Shown here in pieces: positions 60,601 to 64,000 of a DNA stretch of 64,000 bases. This stretch comes from Liolophura sinensis (taxonomy: Eukaryota > Mollusca > Polyplacophora > Chitonida > Chitonidae): the NCBI RefSeq assembly GCF_032854445.1, contig NC_088296.1, positions 22,435,853 through 22,499,852 of the forward strand, in the 5' to 3' direction. Under the pieces are notes generated by a model, which was not told the origin of the DNA, did not search any database, and was given only the letters and a program-made list of their open reading frames with translations. The position numbers and the translations under genes were made by a program. Every line of letters begins with the position of its first letter. Position 1 is the stretch's first letter.

Positions 60601-63600
60601 GTTCATGATGGCTTTCCTTCTGGTTGTACATGTGAAGGCCTACAAGTAAACTGTGGATGGTGGTGAGCACAGTGTAAAGCACCAATAAATAAACAAATAA
60701 ATAAATAGATAATCGTTTTGGTTCTCAGAGGATGTCATGAAGCATGTTACAGAGACAAATTTAAGAGCTGCTGAGAAAATCAAGGAGGAGCTTTCCAGGG
60801 GAAGGAGCTCTCTGGTGTTGGAGGTGAAAACGACATGCCTTCAAGTTATTCGCAATGTACTGGGCCAAAATAGATTGGGGTGAGTGCTTGCCTGTTATAG
60901 GCATGTAAGCCTCCAAGACTGAAGACTGAAAGACTGACATCTTTCTTACAGTTATTAATAATTTAAAAGGCATCCAGGTTTTGCACTGAAGTCCTCAGAC
61001 TGCTAAAACTGAGTTCATTTCAGGATTTTTTTATATTTTTGGTAGAATTCCATTTGATAACATCCTGTGCTCATGTTTTCATTAATAAGAAAAACATGTG
61101 ACATGGCAACTTTTGTTTTAGATGTCTGTATGAAGGGTTTCTGTAATATCAGCTTTTGGAATCAAATTTCAGTCTTCAGAATAAGTTATACTTTGCTTTG
61201 CCATGAAGAACCACAAAACACCAAAACAGTATTTTGATAATGGTAAAACTTGGCCTTGCTTCTGTGTTGAAATATCTGATGTTTTGTGTTGAAATATCGG
61301 ATGTTTTGCGTTGAAATATCTGATGTTTTGTGAGTCGTGTTGCAACTTAGGGACAAGGAACTGAATAGGGAGGGAGGAGGAGGTGGCAACTATTTTATTT
61401 ACTAGGTCTCTTGAAAGTTGAACATTGGGAAAAGAGAGATCATAACTGAATTGGTCCTACACATGGCATCCAGTGTTTTTTGTTCTAGGTTTTAGTATTA
61501 CATATCTCAGGGTCAGTGTCCAAGTAAAAACTGATTTGTTTCATATTGGCTTTATTCTCGGGGAACTTTTGAAAAAATTACTACCTGAAAAAAAAAGGGA
61601 AAAAAAAACATACCAATAAGGAATTCCTTTTTATTTATTATTTTCTATCTCCCAATGTGTCACAGGCAGGGAATTTTGTATCTTCCCACGCTCTCTCCCA
61701 CTGCTTGTGGGGCCTTGATAACATTAAGAGGTCAACGAGTACAACCATTTTCAGTCCCATGTTCACTGGAGACAACTTGTCTTCCACTAATATGGTATGT
61801 ATATATCTACGTCACATGTAAAAAAGTTTGTCAGTGACTTGCCAGTGGTTTTGCCTTGGGCACTCCGGTTTCCTCCATCCCTGAAACTGATTGCTCTGAT
61901 ATAAGTGAAAATTTCCTAAAAATGGTGTTTTATTTATAATTAGGCAAATTCATTATTTATCACGGCTTTTGTGTGACCAGTTTACATACATTAAGTATCT
62001 TTGTTTACACTTGCTTTGATGTTTATTTCCAACAGGACAAACACAGCTGCCATTACAAATGCCATAGAGAGACAACTGGAGGACTGTTCAACTCAGATTG
62101 CCAGAGGGAAGAAGAAGCCCGAGGAACAAAGCTCCTCGTCTGATGCTGTTAAAGAGACTGACAGCAATGTGGCACAGAGTGCAAAAGACAGACGGACTCT
62201 TTCACGTCAGTTGTCGCATAAGTCTAATGAAAGAAGTAACTGTGCAACAGATGAAAGAGCAGTATCAAATGGAAGAGTGCCGAAGGAAAAGAGAAGCGCC
62301 TCAAAATCAAGTGTAAATGGAAGGTCCAGAAAAGACATAGACAGAACAGAATGTGATGTTAAAGGGAATCTTCAGAATGGTCATTCATACGAAAAAAATG
62401 CTGACAAGGACGTAGATCAGCAGAAAAGTTTGAAGTTTACCGTAGGCTACGCCGATGACAAACTGCTAGCCAACCCGGTTCAGGGCTGTGATACTTCATG
62501 TCAAACAGTCAGTAGTGAAGCTCGACTTCCTTCAAGTGGAGAATCTCTGAACATTTCTGACTCTGTGTATCTACCTTTGGTCGCTGATATTACCAAAAAT
62601 ACTACTCTTTTCCAAACCGAGGAAGACCAGTTCAGATTCCACAGTTTGCCTGCGAATCCCGACGATTTGCAGTATTCTAAACCCAGCGTGACTGGTAACA
62701 GAGATGTGATAATGTCTGGAGCGTTACAAAAGGCAAATGGCACTGGACAAGATTACAGACGGCGGAATCGCTCACCTGCTGGTGACGTTTATAGAACTCG
62801 ATCAAGTAGTCCCCGTCCCAGACAGAGAGAAGAACGACAATACCAGTCCGCTTCAAGAGAGGCGGGGTATGCGAGATCCGTGAAGAACACACCGGTTTCC
62901 GGCTTCATCGAAGACAGAACGGTTGATTTGACTTCGAGGATATCAGAGGTAACACTTGCTCAGGCGGGGCACAAGTCTGTTGGCTCATCTGGTGCCCCAT
63001 GTGACAGTGGAATAGGCACACTGGGTCGTGAAAGACGCTCTGGGTCGGGTATGGCAGGACGTAGGGCTAATACACTTTCTGCGCCTGGAGTAGGCGGAGA
63101 CATGAACCGGGTCGCTTCAAGATCTGATGACCGTAGACCCATGCTCTTCAGACAGAGCTCTGAAAACAGCTTATCTTCGTCTATTCTCACTCAGTACGAA
63201 GATGACTCGAGCGGTCCCAGCACCTACAGATCCACGGTGGAGGACTTTGGGCCTTTAGATTTCGACACGGAAGGAACTTTAACTTCTCTTGGCTTGGGAC
63301 AACGGTCGCCGCGAAAGTACAACCCGGTTCCTGAAAAAGATGTGCCAAGAAGACGTCTTCCGTCAACAAACGACAGCAAGGAGTACTCTTGGAGACGATC
63401 CATGGAGGCTTATCGCGAAACGAATTGCGTAAACACCCGGATAAATCGCGTTGAGAATTCAGCCTCTAGTGCTGACGCATCTACTGCGAAGTCATCCTCA
63501 ACTTTTTCCAACTTCAATTCCCCCGCCATTAAGGAGAGCTACAATCAAGGGAGGGAATCCAATGTATCAGACGCCACCGACGTTTCCTATAATCTACGAT

Positions 63601-63788
63601 TGTCGAGTACTTTTGACTCGAGTGTACACGGAGCACGTGAGCAATTGGGACAGTCGTTTATCCCGAACATGGAACCCCCGCGATTGGGAGGCCAAGGGCT
63701 GGGTGAAGCTGTTCGGAGACCGGTACCTGTGATGGGTAGAAGAGTTCAGGACGCAAAGTCCGCTCTATCTGGTCCACAGAAGTCATAA
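38581..63788 (+). CDS. CEP152: CEP152 (Asterless) gene model, 21 exons, 5' end missing
   Basis: CEP152 is a coiled-coil centrosomal scaffold that recruits PLK4 and CPAP for centriole duplication. Exons: 38581-39629, 41192-41347, 41734-41873, 43592-43792, 44074-44221, 44498-44589, 45245-45414, 46735-46927, 47239-47370, 49601-49731, 50449-50577, 51218-51353, 52397-52549, 53049-53196, 55205-55836, 56587-56730, 57441-57677, 58583-59284, 59569-59647, 60729-60879, 62036-63788. All 20 junctions keep phase. About 2225 codons are visible, against about 1700 in human; the excess is in the first and last exons. Diagnostic matches: NRLTKSLEESQRQCHSLLES (human [20 protein letters not shown]), a DLGIKK motif, MIRDYDDDKREG (human MVQDFDHDKQEA) and RAHYIDAVAKIRG (human [13 protein letters not shown]). 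One in-frame TAG lies at 39401-39403. Confidence 0.95.
40029..40071. repeat. 10-bp repeat of TGACCTCAGG-type units
   Basis: Four units of TGACC(T/C)C(T/A)G in direct repeat. TGACCT is a nuclear-receptor half-site, here spaced by four bases, but a simple repeat is the sufficient explanation. Confidence 0.8.
40154..40755 (+). mobile_element. Inverted-repeat element family A, split by a SINE
   Basis: The left part 40154-40234 (ATTGTAATTCTTCAGCCTTT ...TGTAGACTGA) and the right part from 40613 (TGTAGACTGATAAAATTATA ...) are contiguous in other copies. Confidence 0.85.
40235..40612 (+). mobile_element. SINE family 2, full length with target-site duplication
   Basis: Head CCGTCCCGGGTAGCACAGTT with A box, B box GGATCAATCCTGGGTCGAG, body GTATCAGTATAATGGCTCGC, 3' end ACTGAAAAATTGTTGAATAC, and tail CACTCACTCACTCACT. 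Flanked by the 10-base duplication TGTAGACTGA (40225-40234 and 40613-40622). It is the reference copy of this family here. Confidence 0.94.
40758..40921 (+). mobile_element. Inverted-repeat element family A, partial second copy
   Basis: AAGACAGATAAAATTATAAT, ATTGCACTGAAAGTTGCTCT and the right end AAAAAGGTTGAGGAATAAGA. It sits in tandem with the previous element. Confidence 0.7.
41192..41347 (+). CDS. CEP152: CEP152 exon 2 of window
   Basis: It encodes DSQQVTQLRILYKARGRKIE then ELTAELDQYKQES and ILKHQLSMAQ. Human has QIIQLQVLNKAKERQLENL followed by RYLNHQL. Start of the first coiled coil. Acceptor TGATTTTCAG, donor G|GTAAGC, phase 1. Confidence 0.93.
41404..41572 (+). mobile_element. SINE family 1, 3' part
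   Basis: TCTGGTCGTAAGTGGGAAGG, TGCGGATGGTTATGGGTTTC and ACACCAATCAAATAAGTAAA, between CEP152 exons 2 and 3. Confidence 0.88.
41734..41873 (+). CDS. CEP152: CEP152 exon 3 of window
   Basis: It encodes DREGMETSLKQCQNLLQASK and ends TAEAQIQALKHSKDE. Human has [20 protein letters not shown] and ETQIQALKVNEEQ. Donor GAG|GTAGAC, phase 0. Confidence 0.93.
42160..42212 (+). mobile_element. SINE family 2, tail fragment
   Basis: GACTGAAAAATAGTTAAGTA then AAGGTTAAACCCCAAACACT and CACTCACTC. Confidence 0.75.
42893..43000. repeat. 22-bp tandem repeat, about four copies
   Basis: Unit TCATCATGGGGTTCCTGTAT plus TT, with small variations. Confidence 0.88.
43085..43368 (+). mobile_element. SINE family 2, head-truncated
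   Basis: It starts at GAGTCACACCTAAGACATTA just after the B box and continues through CGTATCAGTATAATGGCTCG to the CACTCACTCAC tail. Confidence 0.9.
43592..43792 (+). CDS. CEP152: CEP152 exon 4 of window
   Basis: Sixty-seven codons, including RARVHHQSVVNGLQMKYDTE then ILSLKEKQDSLYELVADK. Human has [20 protein letters not shown] then VLSLQKNLD. The donor AAG|GTTGGT is weak at position +3. Confidence 0.95.
44074..44221 (+). CDS. CEP152: CEP152 exon 5 of window (signature block)
   Basis: It encodes EREIKSLRQQLADVQHQGEL and then TINRLTKSLEESQRQCHSLL. Human reads [20 protein letters not shown], the most diagnostic match in the gene. Acceptor ATCTTGTAG, donor T|GTGAGT, phase 1. Confidence 0.97.
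44498..44589 (+). CDS. CEP152: CEP152 exon 6 of window
   Basis: A 92-base exon encoding VNEELGKTKALLKQKTAAKD and MTDEMCQALK. It corresponds to the human coiled coil ending SANMNKALQ. Donor GTGAGG, phase 0. Confidence 0.9.
44900..45232 (+). repeat. 29-bp tandem array leading into the CEP152 exon 7 acceptor
   Basis: About 11 copies of TTATCTGTGTTTTAGTCTCA then CCCTTTTCG, the last ending 12 bases before the exon 7 acceptor. Each unit has a pyrimidine-rich stretch and a TTTTAG acceptor look-alike. Confidence 0.93.
45245..45414 (+). CDS. CEP152: CEP152 exon 7 of window
   Basis: It encodes EELVDLREQLSMFESASSLG, a serine/lysine linker, then DSMTDLGIKKTLDFK. Human has [20 protein letters not shown] then SYVDLGIKKVNWKK. 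The acceptor follows a 29-bp array that repeats an acceptor-like sequence. Confidence 0.96.
45535..45630 (+). mobile_element. SINE family 1, 3' fragment
   Basis: GAGTTTCTCCTGGGCTCTGT, CTGCCACTGTATAAGTGAAA and AACACCAATCAAATAAACAA. Confidence 0.85.
45826..46112. repeat. 21-bp tandem array with 42-bp higher order
   Basis: About 14 units of CATGCACATGTCCATCTTAA A, alternating between GTCC and GCCC variants. The period is a multiple of three, so frames of 110-123 codons stay open on both strands. Confidence 0.93.
46550..46716 (+). mobile_element. SINE family 1 with internal insertion, adjoining exon 8 acceptor
   Basis: CCCCCGGGCTATACTCGGTT, a stretch of about 75 unrelated bases, then GTAAGTGAAATATTCTTGAA and CCAATCAGCAAATCA. 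The tail ends about 18 bases before the CEP152 exon 8 acceptor. Confidence 0.75.
46735..46927 (+). CDS. CEP152: CEP152 exon 8 of window
   Basis: It encodes DDYVGKLRMELERCLMSNKT then KRSQVAKLQTELRAAKTELN. Human has [20 protein letters not shown] then KRHLVSQLQNDL. The acceptor ATCAGTAG has almost no pyrimidine tract because a SINE tail ends about 15-20 bases upstream. Donor AAG|GTTAGG is weak. Confidence 0.92.
47239..47370 (+). CDS. CEP152: CEP152 exon 9 of window
   Basis: Forty-four codons: LKVKSYEDEFSPGEGDKISV, then IEKRLRKEIENLKTEKDGLL and AETQ. Charged coiled coil matching the region around LLLKNEIQVLQQQNQEL in human. Acceptor GTTCCAG, donor GTATGT, phases 0 and 0. Confidence 0.88.
47371..49600. 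other. CEP152: CEP152 intron after window exon 9
   Basis: It holds the 69-bp array (48365-49345). The rest is AT-rich with no exon seen. Confidence 0.6.
48365..49345. repeat. 69-bp tandem array, about 14 copies
   Basis: Unit CGAGAGTCATAATGAGAGAT, TGGCCGAGGGAGCAGAATTG, CCGGAAGTGCCCTAGCTTGT, GGCCGGTGA. Copies differ at a few recurrent sites. The 69-base period is 23 codons. It therefore keeps several frames open: 332 codons on the minus strand (repeat GHFQQFCSLGQSLIMTFVTG) and 179 codons on the plus strand. It lies inside a CEP152 intron and has no start or splice context, so I treat it as non-coding. Confidence 0.95.
49601..49731 (+). CDS. CEP152: CEP152 exon 10 of window
   Basis: It encodes DLKHRLEEVASSEEKVNEIN then MSQMIRDYDDDKREGLE. 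Human has [20 protein letters not shown] then HDKQEAVDR. Acceptor GTCTTGCAG, donor GTAAGA, ends in phase 2. Confidence 0.95.
50145..50260 (+). mobile_element. SINE family 1, 3' half
   Basis: GGCTGTGGTTTCCCCTGAGC, AAAGCATAATGCTGACCACC and AACACCAGTCAAATAAATAA. Confidence 0.83.
50449..50577 (+). CDS. CEP152: CEP152 exon 11 of window
   Basis: It encodes CHEAYMQMVEDAKSRVREEI then ERQALVEKYESELIIV. Human has [20 protein letters not shown] then EKQQLFEAYERTHLQL. Phase 2 in and out. Confidence 0.94.
51035..51153 (+). mobile_element. Inverted-repeat element family D, second copy
   Basis: CTGGGGTTAGTTTCACAAAG at the left and CTTTGTGAAACTGGGCCCTG at the right form a clear inverted repeat (TTTCACAAAG/CTTTGTGAAA). 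Confidence 0.78.
51218..51353 (+). CDS. CEP152: CEP152 exon 12 of window
   Basis: It encodes DELRGAWKEVDTAKELYIKL then SEEKKQLEIQLREEFQIEME. Human has [20 protein letters not shown] then CREKDNLELTLRK. Acceptor GTTGACAG after a short GTT repeat; donor GTAACT, phase 0. Confidence 0.94.
51400..51452 (+). mobile_element. SINE family 1, tail remnant
   Basis: GAAATATTCGTAAAACACCA then ATGAAATAAATAAATAAAT. Confidence 0.6.
52000..52155 (+). mobile_element. SINE family 1, 3' part
   Basis: TACGTGGGAAGGTCTATCAG, CGGATGGTCGTGGGTTTCCC and ACACCAATCAAATAAATAAA. Confidence 0.9.
52397..52549 (+). CDS. CEP152: CEP152 exon 13 of window
   Basis: Fifty-one codons: VTSRLSKEKQVELEKLKLEL then INPDVVAKAKEVWLREQEEV and WQQRIKTE. 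Lysine/glutamate-rich coiled coil in the position of the human EKEWQSKLDQTIKAMKKK region. Phases 0 and 0. Confidence 0.9.
52550..53048. other. CEP152: CEP152 intron after window exon 13
   Basis: About 500 bases of ordinary sequence; I see nothing in it. Confidence 0.5.
53049..53196 (+). CDS. CEP152: CEP152 exon 14 of window
   Basis: It encodes VEKAKADWLKEQSSSLQDTI then AAEVEWRTLQEVDKEREIKE. Donor GAAG|GTGAAG, phase 1; the next exon supplies the rest of a valine codon. Coiled coil with spaced tryptophans, as in human. Confidence 0.9.
53309..53365 (+). mobile_element. SINE family 2, internal fragment
   Basis: GCGTTCAGCATTACGGGGAT then AGTGCAACGACTGTTGACCC and GTATCAGTATAATGGCTC. Confidence 0.75.
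53811..53930. repeat. 30-bp tandem repeat, four copies
   Basis: Unit GACATTATCCAATGCCATTT then AGAAGCTGAG. The flanks (AAGCTGAGTTGG...AAAAGATATAT at both ends) are also alike, so the array grew inside an older, larger duplication. Confidence 0.9.
54040..55060. repeat. 80-bp tandem array, about 12-13 copies
   Basis: Unit TTGATCAGTCAGTGGTTTAC, CCTGGGTGTTTATACGTTAT, ACATAATGTCATGCTGGAGA, GTTTGTCTGTAACTTGGCAG. Inner copies are nearly identical. Each junction reads TTGGCAG|TTGATCAG, loosely like the exon 15 acceptor TTTCAG|TTGAACAG 150 bases downstream. Confidence 0.95.
55205..55836 (+). CDS. CEP152: CEP152 exon 15 of window (long coiled coil)
   Basis: A 632-base exon giving about 210 residues of continuous Glu/Lys/Leu coiled coil, beginning VEQILLSERAAAVELEVKCR and ending SVMQARVEKQ. 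It is longer than the matching human interval, consistent with insertion of heptads. Acceptor GTCTTTCAG, donor CAG|GTAATG, phase 0. Confidence 0.93.
55837..56044. other. CEP152: CEP152 intron start before the exon 16 array
   Basis: Short stretch with no recognised element. Confidence 0.4.
56045..56586 (+). repeat. 108-110-bp array carrying the CEP152 exon 16 acceptor and exon start
   Basis: TGATGACTTCAG|GTGTCTGA ends its AG at 56150, 56260, 56370, 56478 and, for the true exon, 56586. A further partial copy lacking the acceptor starts near 56045. Each decoy has the first 35 exon bases (VSEALEKAHKS), then diverges to CTGTGACTCTAATGAGATTC and reaches an in-frame TAA at GATGTTTAA. No usable donor was seen inside a unit. 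Confidence 0.95.
56587..56730 (+). CDS. CEP152: CEP152 exon 16 of window
   Basis: It encodes VSEALEKAHKSWQTEEDVNR then ATAVCEAQESVRTELEARYM and AEITVVKE. Human has VEIAVQNAHQRWLGELPEL. The acceptor GACTTCAG and first 35 exon bases are repeated four more times upstream. The true copy is the last one, where the sequence continues CCTGGCAGAC. Confidence 0.95.
56731..57440. other. CEP152: CEP152 intron after window exon 16
   Basis: It holds a SINE family 1 copy (57105-57290) and before it a diverged stretch (56790-56960) with SINE-like TCATGTTCAAACCCAACTCT; no exon. Confidence 0.5.
57105..57290 (+). mobile_element. SINE family 1, diverged, internally deleted
   Basis: Head TGGCCTCTGTGGCCAAGTGG, B-box region TGTGAGTTTAAGTCAAGCTT, then directly CTGCCCGGTTTCCTCACACT and tail CTCCAATCAAATAAA. 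Confidence 0.85.
57441..57677 (+). CDS. CEP152: CEP152 exon 17 of window
   Basis: Seventy-nine codons: ERSRLQAEVDKLRAEVSSQE then EKWSAERETILQEKDAERRR and CEQDIKQFMENHQHTLTSAL. Human has [20 protein letters not shown]. The donor AAG|GTTTGT is weak, and a SINE lies directly downstream. Confidence 0.95.
57700..58010 (-). mobile_element. SINE family 1, full length
   Basis: TTTGATTGGTGTTTTACACC at the tail end, AGCATTATGGTGGGAGGTAA in the body and CAACCAGGAAGGCCCC at the head. It starts about 25 bases after the weak exon 17 donor. Confidence 0.9.
58277..58540 (+). mobile_element. Inverted-repeat element family C, third copy
   Basis: TTGCAGGTAAGCGAACACTA, CCAAAAATGGACTCATTGTA and TTTTTGTTTTTCAAGGCTTT match the interior of the copies at 1870 and 23186. 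Ends are eroded. Confidence 0.55.
58583..59284 (+). CDS. CEP152: CEP152 exon 18 of window (234 codons)
   Basis: It begins QRFELEIKELKTREQQLLGS and has a polar linker with a CDNCEQLEKELKSFK segment, matching human CCGHCFQELEKAKQE. Two coiled coils follow, with a serine-rich acidic break ASSEDDSNASDQSGSRS. Acceptor TGTCAACAG, donor CAG|GTAAGA, phases 0 and 0. Confidence 0.95.
59569..59647 (+). CDS. CEP152: CEP152 exon 19 of window
   Basis: A 79-base exon encoding TETSEAEKTAILEVRAHYID then AVAKIR. Human reads [20 protein letters not shown]. The acceptor is a run of 13 thymines then AAG; donor G|GTATAA. Confidence 0.92.
60050..60300 (+). mobile_element. SINE family 1, full length
   Basis: GGGGCCTCCGCAGCTCAGTT head, B-box region CTGTGACTTCAAGTCCCGCT, CTGGCCGCCGTCGTATAATA, then a truncated tail AGACTAATCAAATTAAT. 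Confidence 0.92.
60535..60710 (+). mobile_element. SINE family 1, internally deleted
   Basis: GGTGGCCTAGTGGTCTGTGT head, CACTGTGAGTTCATGATGGC, then directly to GTGTAAAGCACCAATAAATA. It ends about 18 bases before the exon 20 acceptor. Confidence 0.82.
60729..60879 (+). CDS. CEP152: CEP152 exon 20 of window
   Basis: It encodes EDVMKHVTETNLRAAEKIKE then ELSRGRSSLVLEVKTTCLQV and IRNVLGQNRL. Human has [20 protein letters not shown] then CLQQIL. Donor GG|GTGAGT, phase 2, which fits the last exon. Confidence 0.92.
60880..62035. other. CEP152: CEP152 intron before the last exon
   Basis: AT-rich with a 27-base repeat GTTGAAATATC(T/G)GATGTTTT in three copies (61267-61330) and a SINE fragment near 61850-61930. 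No exon seen. Confidence 0.55.
61850..61930 (+). mobile_element. SINE family 1, degenerate 3' fragment
   Basis: GGGCACTCCGGTTTCCTCCA and GATATAAGTGAAAATTTCCT recall the family's 3' half. Confidence 0.5.
62036..63788 (+). CDS. CEP152: CEP152 last exon of window (C-terminal region, stop)
   Basis: The acceptor is TATTTCCAACAG. The exon gives 584 residues to TAA at 63786-63788, starting TNTAAITNAIERQLEDCSTQ. It is mostly disordered, rich in Ser, Arg, Asn and Asp, with a basic cluster near the start. Vertebrate CEP152 also ends in a long, poorly conserved disordered exon, but shorter than this. I saw no recognisable domain. The C-terminal boundary is supported by the polyA signal that follows. 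Confidence 0.9.
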
Positions 63789-63855
63789 CACTTGAACTTG
63801 TGAATAAGTTATGAAGAAAAATATCGTGCACATCATAAAAAACAAGAAATTAACA

Positions 63856-63861
63856 AATAAA
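63856..63861 (+). terminator. CEP152: CEP152 polyadenylation signal
   Basis: AATAAA 68 bases after the stop codon, in an AT-rich context and followed by a T-rich stretch. This gives a very short 3' UTR. After it, to the window end, I see nothing further. Confidence 0.7.
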
Positions 63862-64000
63862 TAACTTTATTTATTTTCCATACGCTGTACTCTCTTGTCG
63901 CTTTAGGGAATATTCCATTAATAATCCATTAAGACAGCGGATTCGATTGAAAAGATTTTACTCTATAAACGAAGGTGAACGTCACATAATTTTTCCCCTC

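Larger units (their letters stand above)
59648..60728. other. CEP152: CEP152 intron after window exon 19
   Basis: It holds two SINE family 1 copies (60050-60300, 60535-60710). An inverted pair ACAATTGTTAACA / TGTTAACAATTGT lies near 59680-59715. No exon. Confidence 0.6.

Overview
The window is animal nuclear DNA: small exons with GT/AG borders, long AT-rich introns, many copies of tRNA-derived SINEs and short inverted-repeat transposons, many minisatellites, and one 200-base scaffold gap (37876-38075). The SINE types (tails of AAATAAAT repeats or of CACTCACT repeats) and the protein divergence suggest a lophotrochozoan, most likely a mollusc. That taxonomic call is inference.

Two genes are recognised and lie head to head. 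On the minus strand, from 34817 down to 8538, is a RALBP1 (RLIP76) gene: Ral effector and RhoGAP for Cdc42/Rac. Nine phase-compatible exons cover the N-terminal basic region, the whole RhoGAP domain and the start of the C-terminal coiled coil. The rest of the C-terminus was not found. An alternative first exon (19538-19665) fits the phase of exon 3. Exon 2 is one base short of an open frame. On the plus strand, from 38581 to 63788, are 21 consecutive phase-compatible exons of CEP152 (Asterless), the centriole-duplication scaffold, ending in a stop and a polyA signal. Its N-terminal PLK4-binding exon(s) were not found and may lie in the gap. The first visible exon has an in-frame TAG.

At the left end (2191-4960, minus strand) two or three phase-compatible exons belong to a further gene that I cannot name.

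Between exons the DNA is repeats: about 28 copies or fragments of SINE family 1, six of SINE family 2, four inverted-repeat element families and about 20 tandem arrays. The most unusual feature is that several tandem arrays are copies of an exon-intron boundary. RALBP1 exon 5 plus donor is a 92-bp unit in 4 copies. The end of RALBP1 exon 7 plus donor is a 27-31-bp unit in 12 copies. The CEP152 exon 16 acceptor plus exon start is a 108-110-bp unit in 5 copies plus a partial one. Further arrays sit directly beside other splice sites. These arrays place rows of decoy splice sites next to real exons.

RALBP1 and CEP152 probably do not work in one pathway. Both have roles in dividing cells (RALBP1 in endocytosis and mitochondrial fission at mitosis, CEP152 at the centriole), and a shared divergent promoter region between 34.8 and 38.6 kb is possible but not shown.
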